Positions 34,101 through 40,400 of a stretch of 64,000 nucleotides of DNA are shown piece after piece. The notes beneath the pieces are model-generated. The model was not told the DNA's origin, ran no database searches, and saw only the letters and a list, made by a program, of their open reading frames with translations. Origin of the DNA: Odiellus spinosus (Eukaryota; Arthropoda; Arachnida; Opiliones; Phalangiidae); assembly GCA_963920705.1 (NCBI GenBank), contig OY987229.1, forward strand, positions 23,657,728 through 23,721,727. The letters are read 5' to 3'. Position 1 is the first letter of the stretch, and each line of letters opens with the position of its first letter. Position numbers and translations under genes: made by a program.

Positions 34101-35527
34101 CTCTTCCTTTTGAACCCCAGGAGGAACCGGGCAAACCCGCCGCTTCGACGTATTTAATCGATCAAGGGGATGGAGTTTACATTCCTGACGGCAATATTGC
34201 CCAATATTCTCCCTACAGATATGCCGAAGAAGGTTAGTACCATTTCCTTTACCTATGCCAGATAAATAACACTATATGCCTTCTCACTCTCTCTGACTCT
34301 CACTCTTATATCCAACCTACGCGCAATCATTATTGTCCTAATTCAGTCCAGAGACGAGTTACGTCCCAATTATTAATTAATTAATTAACCAAATATCTTG
34401 TCGCGTTCATACTAGGCAGCTTGGAATCGATTTAAAAACATTTCGCTTTAGTCGTGTGAACGGGAAACCTTTTATCGAATCGATTCCTGGAAACTGCTTC
34501 GGGAACCAGTTTCGTACCGATTCTGTTTCAACAATCGTAGCTTAAGTGCGTGGCTAACTCGTCTCTGGTTCGGGTTCATCGTCTGCTGTTTTTTCCCCAA
34601 ATCTTTCTCGTCCGTGTCTTCGTCTCTCTTCTTTCCTTAGAACTAGGTTATATATTGCAAAGTTTTCCTAGGAGAAATCTTCTATTCGCGAGGAGTACGA
34701 AGAGCTTATTTGGCGCTCGTTATTTTTTAACCCTATTTCGCAGCAATTGACGCCCAACCCATTTCGTTCGCAGTGATCTCTTCTCTGAATCGCAGTCCCA
34801 AGGAACGTCATCGAGGCATTCCTCCTGTTGACGACGGTTTCTACGTAGAGGCCGTCAGAAGAAACGTTTACAACCAAAGTCTCGACAACAACGTCAACGG
34901 TTCCACCAATAATTATCCCGTAAGTTTAAATTCTAAGACATAATTTTATAGCTACACCCTCTTATGATTTTTGGTGAATAGCGACTTTAAAGTTAATTGT
35001 AGACTAATTACGGAGATTAATTAACCATTAAATTAAATTTATCTTTCACAAGGCCTAATGGCGCACCAAACCTAAGAATAATTAATTAGTTGCTACGGAA
35101 CTTAATTGTTTCGGTCTCTGTCGAGTATTTTACTGTTAAACGTTCCTAACCTGGACCCCTCTTTGTTTTTTTTCGTGGCTACTCGATCTCTTAGACTTAC
35201 GGCAAGATGGGTTACCCTCCTCCTCCTGTACCGGGGCGGACGTCGGCTAGCGGGGCCCCTCCACCGACGGCTGACATTCATTACAACGGCGGGTCCCCGG
35301 ACCCCAGGTACATTCCATTCCCCGTGAGTCCCGCGGGGACGCGTACAAACACGTCTTCTTCGCATTTGTCTCAGCAACCAGTGCTGAGCACTTTCAACCC
35401 GAACAATCATCACGTAGGATCGCCCGTTCATTCGCCGAACGGTCGTGCCAATCACGTGACGCATCACGTGACGCAACATCCGGACGCTATGATGATACGA
35501 GAGGAAATGGACGGCCATCTCGTTTAG
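1129..35527 (+). CDS. sns/hbs (nephrin): Nephrin/Sns/Hibris-family Ig-superfamily adhesion receptor (3' 19 exons, 5' end outside window)
   Basis: Single-pass cell-surface receptor that in its family binds Kirre/Rst/NEPH-type partners on neighbouring cells and signals to actin. Join of 1129-1192, 7868-8020, 12134-12301, 13773-14063, 16725-16936, 18851-18938, 19040-19176, 21163-21316, 21406-21464, 22155-22401, 25153-25458, 25892-26170, 28658-28966, 29342-29629, 30042-30218, 32767-32912, 34121-34232, 34774-34919, 35195-35527: 3669 nt, 1222 residues plus TAG. Residues (partial numbering, 1 = codon at 1129): end of Ig1 1-21, Ig2 22-128, Ig3 129-225, Ig4 226-325, Ig5 326-422, Ig6 423-524, Ig7 525-626, Ig8 627-719, Ig9 720-822, FN3 823-918, TM 943-967, cytoplasm 968-1222. 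Introns between Ig domains are phase 1; those inside Ig4, Ig5 and Ig6 are phase 0. Motifs such as PPAEISWVVDGRP, EGGW and SSSNPASEISWW match nephrin/Sns from memory of the family. The choice between sns, hbs or a single ancestral nephrin is open. Confidence 0.93.
1391..1797. repeat. AT-rich minisatellite, about 30-bp unit, 14 copies
   Basis: Fourteen occurrences of TACAAAATATAATTAATATA with a spacer of about 10 bases (attgcaattt or taactgcaat). Two spacer variants form blocks, suggesting stepwise expansion. The array decays after 1797 into related AAAATAT words. Confidence 0.93.
3471..3498. repeat. CT microsatellite
   Basis: Run of CT with a few TTT interruptions. A simple repeat without coding value. 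Confidence 0.85.
4520..4610 (+). mobile_element. Fragment of TTAA-type element (left end)
   Basis: TTAA at 4516-4519, then AGGGAGAATGCAACCTGATT. Later it shares AAAACTTACCATCAAAAT with the full elements at 38211 and 40076. No right end was found, so this is a one-ended fragment. Confidence 0.6.
4778..4821. repeat. CT microsatellite
   Basis: Interrupted CT run in the large intron. Similar runs on this strand occur at 9409-9428, 14605-14623 and 28617-28639, and an AG run at 15116-15134. Confidence 0.8.
6979..7650. repeat. AT-rich minisatellite, about 21-bp unit, roughly 30 copies
   Basis: Tandem units of ATTCCGAATTAAATAAAAAT with three local variants: gaattgaataaaaaat (about 7036-7160), tttcgaattaaataaaaa (about 7180-7270) and ttccaaattaaataaaaa (about 7465-7600). 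Ends 217 bp before exon B. Confidence 0.93.
7868..8020 (+). CDS. sns/hbs (nephrin): Exon B: first half of Ig2
   Basis: Preceded by TAATTGCAG, followed by GTAAGA. Phase 1 in and out. Encodes residues 22-72: linker LPPKKVEIVGYENG, B-strand cysteine C50 in LKCVVEGG, and core tryptophan W63 in IKWYRKN. A possible N-glycosylation site is N58-A-T. The intron splitting Ig2 falls right after the C' strand region (IELRP). Confidence 0.93.
8021..12133 (+). other. Intron splitting Ig2 (4.1 kb)
   Basis: Mostly AT-rich unique-looking DNA. Holds the short hAT-like element at 8908-9027 and a CT run at 9409-9428. No other gene seen on either strand. Confidence 0.8.
8908..9027. mobile_element. Short hAT-like non-autonomous element
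   Basis: A 120-bp segment with inverted ends CAGGCCTGGATTAAG and CTTAATCCAGCCTTG (13 of 15 paired) and subterminal inverted GGGCCCC / GGGGCCC. A CAG start with GGGCCCC just inside is common in hAT MITEs. No clean 8-bp target duplication is visible, so the superfamily is inferred. Confidence 0.65.
12134..12301 (+). CDS. sns/hbs (nephrin): Exon C: second half of Ig2
   Basis: Acceptor ATACAG, donor GTGAGT, phase 1 in and out. Encodes residues 73-128 with the F-strand cysteine C108 in the motif DDNGASYTCEAWH, the partner of C50 in exon B. The domain ends PVRTTVQLSVL, the usual G strand before the next PP linker. A 170-bp tandem duplication begins 92 bp downstream. Confidence 0.93.
12302..13772 (+). 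other. Intron between Ig2 and Ig3 (1.5 kb)
   Basis: Contains the 170-bp tandem duplication 12394-12733 and a solo right end of the TTAA family (cattctccct followed by TTAA at 12761-12764). Nothing else recognised. Confidence 0.8.
12394..12733. repeat. Recent tandem duplication, two 170-bp units
   Basis: Unit 1 at 12394-12563 and unit 2 at 12564-12733, both beginning TCATTAATAATTTTTTTCA and ending at an ATCGATTAAAAAAA junction. Only a handful of mismatches over 170 bp. Each unit contains the small palindrome TAATGACTTCGTCATTA. Confidence 0.93.
13773..14063 (+). CDS. sns/hbs (nephrin): Exon D: complete Ig3
   Basis: Acceptor ATCATTAG, donor GTAAGT, phase 1 in and out. One exon carries the whole of Ig3 (residues 129-225): FPPGPPEITGYQEGE linker, C155, W168 in LVWYKND, and C205 in AIYKCEATNS. 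The order GGNPLAQLVWYKN closely follows what I know of nephrin-family Ig3. GC content is clearly higher than in the flanking introns. Confidence 0.95.
14064..16724 (+). other. Intron between Ig3 and Ig4 (2.7 kb)
   Basis: AT-rich with CT/AG microsatellites (14605-14623, 15116-15134). A segment around 15590-15780 containing GATTTAGGCTTAGC resembles segments near 3220-3470 and 62930-63075, suggesting an old dispersed repeat. No gene. Confidence 0.75.
16725..16936 (+). CDS. sns/hbs (nephrin): Exon E: first part of Ig4
   Basis: Acceptor GGGTTACAG, donor GTACCG (a weaker donor), phase 1 in and phase 0 out. Residues 226-296: FSPDKVTITGPTDAKAGDVV, C249, W262 in the strongly family-typical NPPAEISWVVDGRP, then PEGGW. 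The donor was placed at 16937 because it is the only one that joins in frame to exon F and restores the F-strand cysteine. Confidence 0.92.
16937..18850 (+). other. Intron inside Ig4 (1.9 kb)
   Basis: Carries copy 1 of the CAGAAGCC transposon family at 18310-18648. The remainder is AT-rich and unannotated. Confidence 0.85.
18310..18648 (+). mobile_element. CAGAAGCC-family MITE, copy 1 (339 bp)
   Basis: Inverted ends begin CAGAAGCCGATGAAACCCTC and match for 32 bp; imperfect pairing continues to about 70 bp, to CTCTCTGTATGGGT. A perfect 7-bp duplication GTGATAG flanks it (18303-18309, 18649-18655). No transposase frame. Short ORFs inside are by chance. It lies in the Ig4 intron. Confidence 0.93.
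18851..18938 (+). CDS. sns/hbs (nephrin): Exon F: second part of Ig4
   Basis: Acceptor CTTAATTAG, donor GTAAGT, phase 0 in and phase 1 out. Residues 297-325 include C305 in MFSCYGLNQQLGD, the partner of C249. The sequence SCYGLNQQL followed by VVETHVLSVLYPP is a nephrin-family signature. Only 29 codons long, so it is easily missed by ORF searches. A 337-339 bp transposon of the CAGAAGCC family ends 195 bp upstream. Confidence 0.92.
19040..19176 (+). CDS. sns/hbs (nephrin): Exon G: first half of Ig5
   Basis: Separated from exon F by only 101 bp. Acceptor GCTTATTAG, donor GTATTG, phase 1 in and phase 0 out. Residues 326-371: YPPDPPSIFGYTEGT linker, C352 in ITCVTHGGNP and W365 in LKWKKNN. In-frame joining at GTC GAG to exon H gives a normal-length Ig domain. 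Confidence 0.93.
19177..21162 (+). other. Intron inside Ig5 (2.0 kb)
   Basis: Contains an A19 tract near 19712-19730, a GC-richer stretch 19830-20060 with no supported exon, a small hairpin near 19383-19440 and the 94-bp inverted-repeat element at 20461. Confidence 0.75.
20461..20554. mobile_element. 94-bp inverted-repeat element (hAT-like ends)
   Basis: Ends CAGACGAGGCGTTA and TTACGCCACGTCTG are inverted repeats. Inside, TTTAATCAGATTAATCGCG and its partner AAATCTGATTAAACC form a second inverted pair. A related end (cagacgaggtgtaactagcc and ggttta) occurs at 44780-44806, so it is a small dispersed family. No clear target duplication. Confidence 0.6.
21163..21316 (+). CDS. sns/hbs (nephrin): Exon H: second half of Ig5
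   Basis: Acceptor TAATTTTTAG, donor GTAAGT, phase 0 in and phase 1 out. Residues 372-422 include C402 in VEYVCDASNSAT, pairing with C352, and end STRIKLTVN. The exon has no methionine start of its own and was found by frame continuity and the Y-x-C motif. Confidence 0.92.
21406..21464 (+). CDS. sns/hbs (nephrin): Exon I: linker and A strand of Ig6
   Basis: A 59-bp exon behind an 89-bp intron. Acceptor is a long T tract ending CACCACAG; donor is GTGAGT. Phase 1 in and phase 0 out. Residues 423-442: FPPSAVTIKMDPKKPKAGQT. The sequence matches the family pattern in which Ig6 opens with an FPP/FAP linker and a G-x-T/V before the first cysteine. Confidence 0.9.
21465..22154 (+). other. Intron inside Ig6 (690 bp)
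   Basis: Has TGACGTCA at 21642 and a second TGACGTCA-like word near 21745, and a 10-bp inverted pair caggaaatac / gtatttcctg near 21652-21697. Possibly a decayed repeat. No exon. Confidence 0.6.
22155..22401 (+). CDS. sns/hbs (nephrin): Exon J: rest of Ig6
   Basis: Acceptor CCCGGTAG, donor GTGAGT, phase 0 in and phase 1 out. Residues 443-524: C447 in VTLTCDSDSSNP, W460 in EISWWRDG, and C504 in AVYTCQAANHVL. The motif DSDSSNPASEISWWRDG and the GLFGG loop are typical of nephrin/Sns Ig6. A second GTAG sits directly before the exon, but only the boundary at 22155 keeps frame. Confidence 0.93.
22402..25152 (+). other. Intron between Ig6 and Ig7 (2.75 kb)
   Basis: AT-rich, then a CpG-rich stretch at about 24100-24710 with a perfect 9-bp hairpin AAACGTTAC / GTAACGTTT (24180-24202) and a GCGCGCGC run near 24596. 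Open frames in both strands there look like chance. No supported gene. Confidence 0.65.
25153..25458 (+). CDS. sns/hbs (nephrin): Exon K: complete Ig7, B-strand cysteine absent
   Basis: Acceptor TTTTGTCAG, donor GTAAGT, phase 1 in and out. Residues 525-626 form one Ig-like domain with W562 (YTWSRNG) and F-strand C608 (GNYTCKAKNEEG). The expected B-strand cysteine is V551 in NLTVLANPSD, so the canonical disulfide cannot form. The frame is open and both splice sites are good, so this is not decay. From memory, other nephrin-family proteins may share this substitution; an alignment would settle it. Confidence 0.94.
25459..25891 (+). other. Intron between Ig7 and Ig8 (433 bp)
   Basis: AT-rich intron with good GTAAGT and TTAG borders. 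Nothing else seen. Confidence 0.8.
25892..26170 (+). CDS. sns/hbs (nephrin): Exon L: complete Ig8
   Basis: Acceptor GACGATTAG, donor GTAAGT, phase 1 in and out. Residues 627-719: C650 in HLECIVDALP, W664 in VTWSRDG, and C700 in SGDFKCSANNGIG. Ends KSVTVVVK. All core Ig residues are present. Confidence 0.94.
26171..28657 (+). other. Intron between Ig8 and Ig9 (2.5 kb)
   Basis: Holds one arm of the CAAGAAGG foldback element (26808-26931). Otherwise AT-rich with no recognisable exon or RNA gene. Confidence 0.8.
26808..26931. mobile_element. Single arm of CAAGAAGG foldback element
   Basis: Begins CAAGAAGGATCAGATAAGGA and is nearly identical for about 124 bp to the reverse complement of the right arm of the complete element at 47893-48182. 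It ends at GTTGTCACGTGGTC, near the centre of the full palindrome. No second arm follows, so this is a half element. Confidence 0.85.
28658..28966 (+). CDS. sns/hbs (nephrin): Exon M: complete Ig9
   Basis: Acceptor GCCCCATCAG after a CT-rich tract (28617-28639), donor GTAAGT, phase 1 in and out. Residues 720-822: C745 in AKITCSASGAP, W757 in FTWYRQGG, and C804 in GIYECVARNELG. A possible N-glycosylation site is N752-V-T. This is the ninth Ig domain, counting the partial Ig1. Confidence 0.94.
28967..29341 (+). other. Intron between Ig9 and FN3 (375 bp)
   Basis: Its first third is a TTAA-family fragment (28988-29110): TTAA at 28984-28987, AGGGATAATGCAACTC, then AAAACTTACCATCAAAATAG and GGCTTAGCTGG. 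The insertion begins only 21 bp after the splice donor. Confidence 0.75.
28988..29110 (+). mobile_element. TTAA-family fragment near splice donor
   Basis: Left end and internal words are shared with the complete elements at 38211 and 40076. The right end is missing. Confidence 0.7.
29342..29629 (+). CDS. sns/hbs (nephrin): Exon N: fibronectin type III domain
   Basis: Acceptor CCTTCCATAG, donor GTAAGA, phase 1 in and out. Residues 823-918 form one FN3 domain: DAPASLRILNVTYNGVILDW (B strand), GFDGGVEQSFRVRYKK (C strand) and TGLDLDTEYTFSLLAYNSVG (E/F strands with the conserved L and Y). The GFDGG-x-x-Q-x-F-x-V-R-Y stretch is the usual signature of the nephrin membrane-proximal FN3. Confidence 0.95.
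29630..30041 (+). other. Intron between FN3 and TM exon (412 bp)
   Basis: Contains a CTT trinucleotide run at 29871-29896. No other feature. Confidence 0.85.
30042..30218 (+). CDS. sns/hbs (nephrin): Exon O: juxtamembrane stalk, transmembrane helix and stop-transfer
   Basis: Acceptor GTCCGTTAG, donor GTAACA, phase 1 in and out. Residues 919-977: acidic stalk, then a 25-residue hydrophobic helix 943-967 (IIIISVSVVG onward to ICFV) with one N959, followed by basic RKRRKKR 968-974. The charge arrangement places the Ig/FN3 part outside the cell and the C-terminal exons inside. Confidence 0.95.
30733..31317. repeat. 22-bp minisatellite, about 26 copies
   Basis: Units of TTTTGGCAAAGATAGAGGCTAG with variants (ggtagaggctata, ttttcgcaaagatagaggtta, ggctaagatggatgc). 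Identical variants cluster next to each other, as expected from local duplications. A reverse-strand frame through the array is an artefact of its period. Confidence 0.95.
31318..31450. repeat. 22-23-bp minisatellite, about 6 copies
   Basis: Units of CATAGTTTGAGATTAGTCTTGC directly abutting the previous array. The TTTG/GGTTAG words suggest a diverged offshoot of it. Confidence 0.88.
32410..32663. repeat. About 34-bp minisatellite, 8 copies
   Basis: Units built on TTTCGAGCCTTTAACGAGCA followed by tcaaaattcttat, with changes at single positions. Ends about 100 bp before exon P. Confidence 0.92.
32767..32912 (+). CDS. sns/hbs (nephrin): Exon P: membrane-proximal cytoplasmic tail
   Basis: Acceptor GTATTATAG, donor GTAAGA, phase 1 in and phase 0 out. 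Residues 978-1026 contain IEMYAPSSYNETVNGET followed by a serine/glutamate segment and SEAYSDG. I recall a nearly identical block in arthropod Sns and Hbs tails. It holds several tyrosines that could be phosphorylated. Confidence 0.92.
32913..34120 (+). other. Intron between tail exons P and Q (1.2 kb)
   Basis: AT-rich, with a C10 tract near 33500. No recognised element. Confidence 0.8.
34121..34232 (+). CDS. sns/hbs (nephrin): Exon Q: cytoplasmic tail
   Basis: Acceptor TGAACCCCAG, donor GTTAGT, phase 0 in and phase 1 out. Residues 1027-1063 include AASTYLIDQGDGVYIPDG, a stretch I also associate with Sns/Hbs tails, and YSPYRYAEE, rich in tyrosine. Both flanking introns keep frame. Confidence 0.9.
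34233..34773 (+). other. Intron between tail exons Q and R (541 bp)
   Basis: Contains an attaattaattaattaa run near 34372-34388. Nothing else seen. Confidence 0.8.
34774..34919 (+). CDS. sns/hbs (nephrin): Exon R: cytoplasmic tail
   Basis: Acceptor TCGTTCGCAG, donor GTAAGT, phase 1 in and phase 0 out. Residues 1064-1112 (SSLNRSPKERHRGIPPVDDG, then FYVEAVRRNVYNQ and an N/S-rich end). No domain is recognised. It is placed by frame continuity, splice signals and coding-like composition. Confidence 0.87.
35195..35527 (+). CDS. sns/hbs (nephrin): Exon S: terminal coding exon with proline-rich SH3-type motif
   Basis: Acceptor ATCTCTTAG, phase 0 in, ends at TAG 35525-35527. Residues 1113-1222 are low-complexity and rich in P, H, N and S. 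PPPPVPGR (1120-1127) contains P-x-x-P-x-R, a class II SH3 ligand pattern that suits an adaptor-binding tail. The extreme C terminus is DGHLV; position -2 is H, so it is not a canonical class I PDZ ligand of the NEPH THV type. NHVTHHVTQH is a short internal repeat. Confidence 0.92.
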   Translation, partial: TYGKMGYPPPPVPGRTSASGAPPPTADIHYNGGSPDPRYIPFPVSPAGTRTNTSSSHLSQQPVLSTFNPNNHHVGSPVHSPNGRANHVTHHVTQHPDAMMIREEMDGHLV

Positions 35528-38210
35528 CCATCGCCAAATACAAAATTAAATACGAAATTTACATTAAATTGACGAATTATACCAAAAAAAAAAAAAAAAA
35601 AAACACCGGTAAGAAAAATTTTAAAAATTCTACACCTTAAACGATTGCCTTTTGGACGAAGTGGAATAACGGAAGTGTTTGTATTTCGACGAATTTAACG
35701 GAAGTGAGAAGTGCGGGTAAGATAAATTGATTTTTTTGTTTTGTTTTTTTGGGGGGCAATTTGTGGGTCTTTTAATTTTACCGGTATTGAAACTATTATA
35801 AGACAACCAAAACAAAAAATGCCCTTTTTGAGCCCAAAGACTTGATTCGTATTTTTGGCAAACCGTGATCGTGGACGAACAAATTAAACCCCCCCTAAAG
35901 AAATTGATAAAACAGAAGATAAGAAACGTTTTTTACATATCTTGATACGCAAAATAAATTTAAAAAGGAAGATTTGAAATTTTTTTAATCATTAAAACCC
36001 CCCAAAAAAAAAACACACAACTTTGCTCACAGTTTTTGCCCCAATTTAGTTTAATTTTCATTAAAATATGAAGATTTGACTTTTTTTTCTCAGGAAAAAC
36101 AAACCTTACATTAAAATAATAATAATAATAAATAAAGGGAAAGTGAAACAACTTTAAAATTTGTTATTTTCAAAATCTGCGTGATTTTTAATTTAAATTA
36201 TTCTCCTAAATATACGTTTAATTGTTTAATATTTTAAATTTTATTGAAGAGTTAAAATCTAACGAATCAGATTAGTCCATCAATTTCAATAATATCGAAT
36301 CTAAATTAAACCCCAAATATTTCTAATCCAAAATTTCCCACGCTGATTTTGATGACGAACAAATTTTGTTGTTTTATTTGAATCTTATATAGTTTATCTT
36401 AAATTAAAATAAAAATTGGTGTTTAAAGATAACCAAATATTAAATTATGATTTTTTTTGGGGGTGCCTGAGAAAATGTTCCGCCCAGATATGAATTAAAA
36501 AAAAAAAAAAGAGTGTGTTTATATTTCCGCCGAGAAGAATTAAAAGTCCGATTTCGCGAATACTTCAAACAAACAAACAAACAGACAAACAAAAACTTAT
36601 TTCTCAGTGCCTCTTCGAAATCTGCGTAATTGAAAAACTAAATCTAAATCGTGGGTGCGCGAATCGTAAATAAATAGTTAATTAAGGTAGATAACGAACT
36701 TAACGTTAATTGGACGGACAAAAAGTTTATCGACACGCCTACCCCCCTTTTTCGACAAAATCCATAAACAAAAAACAAAAAATTTAAATCCATATGGATT
36801 TAATTGTTTTTTTAATGAAACAATTGAAGAACATATATAATTAATTGAAATTAAATTAAAATATGGTGCTTGCAACCAAGGACTGCTCAGAGGCGTGATC
36901 TGAAACGTGCCTTAATGAAAAAAAAAAAACAAAAAACAAACCACCACCAAAGCGTAAGAAAAAAAAAAATCGTATTTGCGGGGGGGTTTAAATTTTTTTA
37001 ACAAAAATTAAAAAAAATTCATAATTTTTTTTCCCCTTCGAGAATGTAAATATATATTAAGATAATTATTACTAGGAAGAAGCCGACAGCGAAAATAAAC
37101 CAAAAAAAAAAATGGGTAAATAACAAAAATTAAAAATATATACTTCGACTCAAATGTTAAGTTTTATTGAAAACCCGGAGAAAAAAACGTACCTTTTAAA
37201 TTTGATTTTTTTTTTTTTTTTATTGTATTTCGCAGTTTTAGAAAGGATTTATTATATTTAGATCCATTCCAAGGTTGCCATACAGTTTAGGGGGTCGTTT
37301 TTAATATGGATTATTTTTTACAAAAACAAAAAAACCTAAAAAAAACAATCCAATCTCGTTATGTTTTATTTCTTGTCGTTTCAATATTTTTCAAAAAAAA
37401 AAAAAAAATGGAAAAAAAATTACAATTTCATTTGTTTTCACTCTTTTTATTAATATTATATTTTTAAAAAGGATGAGGAGACGAAAATAAAATGAATATT
37501 TTATGGGACCACGCTGATATACAAACAGAGACAAAGCCACACACGAAAACCTTTTTTTGTTTTTGTTTAATTAATTATTAAAGATGGATGAAATTGGTAG
37601 TTTTAATTTTGAAATAAAAGCCCCCCCCCCCCTCCATCCACAATTTTTTTCGAGCTTATTTTTAATCTAAAACCTTTAATTTTTAATATCAAAATATAAA
37701 AAAAAAAAAATAAAAAGGCCCCCCTATGATTAAATTAAATATTTTAGCGAATTAATTTTATTATTTTATTAACTAAACATAATTAATTAAATAAATTTGC
37801 GAAAAGCTCAAGATACGTCGGGGATTACGAAATTAAAAATATCAATTTAAATACGATTAAATGTTTAATTAAGGATTACGTCATAATTAAGGACCGCGCG
37901 CGATTATCGAAAAAGATGTTAGAATAGTGACGTATTATTTATGTAAATAAATACTTGTAAATATAAAACAAACAAATGATGAAATACAGAAAGGTTTATA
38001 CGTCTCTGTGGTTTATCAAAAACGTAAGAAAAAAAAATTACCAACACGAAGCACTCCTATATTATTGGTTAATCCCATTACGCGCTGATCTGTCTAGTCA
38101 CCTTGCGTTTCCCAAAGAATTAAATCTTTCCATCTTTTGTAAATTTAGTTCAATATTAATTAACCCCAGTGATTTAAATATTAATTGAAATTTTCTTTTA
38201 ATTAAATTAA

Positions 38211-38414
38211 AGGGAGAATGTAATCTAATAACGATTACTTATCGTTTAGGCCTAACAAAAATATTTGGAAAATAGGCTTAGATAAATTGATGGGTCAGAC
38301 GATATCTCCGTGAGATTTCCAATAAATTTGATGATCAGAATATCTCCATTAATCCAGCTAAGCCTAATTTGTTTTACTATTAGATTAAAAAAAACACTGG
38401 GTTTCATTCTCCCT
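38211..38414. mobile_element. TTAA-type MITE (204 bp), complete
   Basis: Flanked by TTAA at 38207-38210 and 38415-38418. Inverted ends AGGGAGAATGTAATCTAATA and the reverse of TTTCATTCTCCCT. Internal inverted AGGCTTAG / CTAAGCCTA. TTAA duplications suit piggyBac or Kolobok. It lies in the putative 3' UTR. Confidence 0.85.
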
Positions 38415-38948
38415 TTAATAGCTTTCGAAATACAAAAAAAAACAGCCTCCCAATAATTAATAATTAATTAAAACTGTACTTAATTTTAAATATCATTATA
38501 TTTTCTATAGTTATTTTTTTGTTTCATTTATTATTAAGTTATTAGTGTGAATATTAAATTTTTGACATTTAAATTTCACTAGAAAGATTTAAGTTCATAA
38601 CGCCAAAAATTAATATTTAAAAAAAAAAAACAATTCTTTAGCGTTTAATTAAGCCTAACTTAAAAAATAAGTATTTTTTTCTACATCTTTTCGCGTACGC
38701 CTTTGACAAAGTAAAATAAATTAAATGTAAATGAAAGGAACAACTGAAAAGTATGTGTTGTTATATTTAAACCATTCTTATTTTATTGATTTATTTTATA
38801 AGAAATTAAGAAACAAAGTGGCCCCCCTTTATACTTGTACGCTTTATTGTATCATGTCGGATTTAGTGTAATTTTACCTATGGACAAAAAAACAAACAAA
38901 AGCTGGCTTCTTTTTTATACTGTAAATGCTGCAGTGAAACATAATGTC

Positions 38949-38954
38949 AATAAA
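38949..38954 (+). terminator. Candidate poly(A) signal AATAAA
   Basis: AATAAA within TGTCAATAAAACAAAACC. After it the DNA becomes CpG-containing and intergenic in character. Earlier AATAAA words at about 36130 and 37945 are alternatives. Confidence 0.3.
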
Positions 38955-39235
38955 ACAAAACCTCCCTAAGAGTTTTACACAGTATAAATTTTTATTTACA
39001 CGGATATTTTTATTTTCAGTAAAGAATAATGTCCGTGTGGACCGAGTAATGACGTCACGGGACCTACGAAATTCGCTAAAAACCCGAAAGTAGTCTTCCC
39101 TACAACACCTAGAAGTTTGAAAAATCTCTTCTTCCGCTATTGGCTATGATTGGACGAGAATAAGCGTGACGTGACATTCAGAAACCTTAAAGTAATATCA
39201 TATCCTTATCAGCCCATCACTTAAAACTAGACAAA

Positions 39236-39297
39236 AATGCTATCACCCCTGTCTGGGCCTCGAGTAATTTGGACTCTTCCTCGATATTTTGAGTCAC
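39236..39297. repeat. Dispersed repeat pair (with 44695-44755)
   Basis: TCACCCCTGTCTGG, then GAGTAATTTGGACTCTTC and ATATTTTGAGT, recur at 44695-44755 with small changes, both preceded by related AT-rich sequence. Type of element unknown. Confidence 0.6.
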
Positions 39298-40075
39298 TGA
39301 AATTAGACGGGCTTGACTATGTTGTCTCCGAAATTTCTCCGCAGAGTGGCGCTCCGTTCATTTATTTCCAGACGTCCGCGGCCGCTAGAGTGTCTCGAAT
39401 TTGAATCTGCTGTTACATTTACCCGGGCCTTTGCTGATAGTAATAATTAGGTAATATATAATTAAAATAGGTGTTGCGGAAAACGAGATATAATATAAAT
39501 CCCCTTTTTCGGTAATTAGGCGCGTGATTGGGTAATTTTCTACTACTTTTCTATCAACGCCCGCCCTATTTACGGATGTTTCAAATTAAGAGAGCCGTTG
39601 AGTAGAGGTAGAATTACGGGAATACCTCCTAAAAAAACTACCCTTTCAAAAATTGAAGGGCTTTGCCTTCAAGAGTCGATGTCCGCCCTAGTCTCTACAA
39701 GTACAAGGCTTAGGAAAACCACAATTCGTCAATATTGAAGGTAAGATTTCATTGTTTTAAGTTAAACTGTTCACTCGATTTAGGCCTAACTAAATATGAA
39801 CAAACTCTACGATAAAACTCCCGCTAGAATAAGGGTTGATAAAAACCTAGGCTCTCGATCGATGTAGGCGTAATCTAGGTGAAAATAATATCAGTTTTTC
39901 GTATATTTTTGCGTAAATATAAAACGCGCAACCATCTTTGGCACTCGACGATAAAATTTAATTTCCCCAACGGCCTTAAACGACATAACGAAAGAAAAAT
40001 AAAATTGACATGGCCCATATAAATAAATAAAAATAGGCCCAAGGAACCACCGTTGAAAATCGTTTTTTTTTTTAA

Positions 40076-40400
40076 AGGGAGTACGCAACCTATAATAACG
40101 AGTAATCCACCGATAAAAAGTTTACAAAACAAGTATTAAACTAGAAATAAATTTAAAACTTACCATCAAAATAGGCTTAGCTGGATTCATGGAGATCAGC
40201 TGATTTCCTAGCGACCAATGAGCGAAGGCCCGTCTTTCACGAGACTTAAAAATCGCGTTCGATTGGTTGGTAGACCATGATCTCCATGAATCCAGCTAAG
40301 CCTATTTTGATGGCAAGTTCTAAATTTATTTCTAGTTTAATATTTGTAATTTTTTTTCACTAGTGGATTAGGCCTAACAATGTTAGGTTTCATTCTCCCT
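40076..40400. mobile_element. TTAA-type MITE (325 bp), complete
   Basis: TTAA at 40072-40075 and 40401-40404. Ends AGGGAGTACGCAACC and GGTTTCATTCTCCCT are inverted. Long inner arms share TAGAAATAAATTTAAAACTT, CATCAAAATAGGCTTAGCTG and ATTCATGGAGATCA with their reverse complements, so the element is largely palindromic. No transposase. Confidence 0.9.

Larger units (their letters stand above)
35528..38975 (+). other. Probable long 3' UTR, homopolymer-rich
   Basis: Follows the stop codon without a recognisable splice site. Unusually rich in A, T and C homopolymers (for example A runs near 35584, 36497, 37395 and 37697, a T run near 37209 and a C run near 37621) and poor in CpG. Candidate poly(A) signals are AATAAATAAAG near 36129, AAATAAATACTT near 37945, and AATAAA at 38949-38954. 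The last is the best supported because composition changes soon after it. The UTR length is inferred. Confidence 0.4.
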
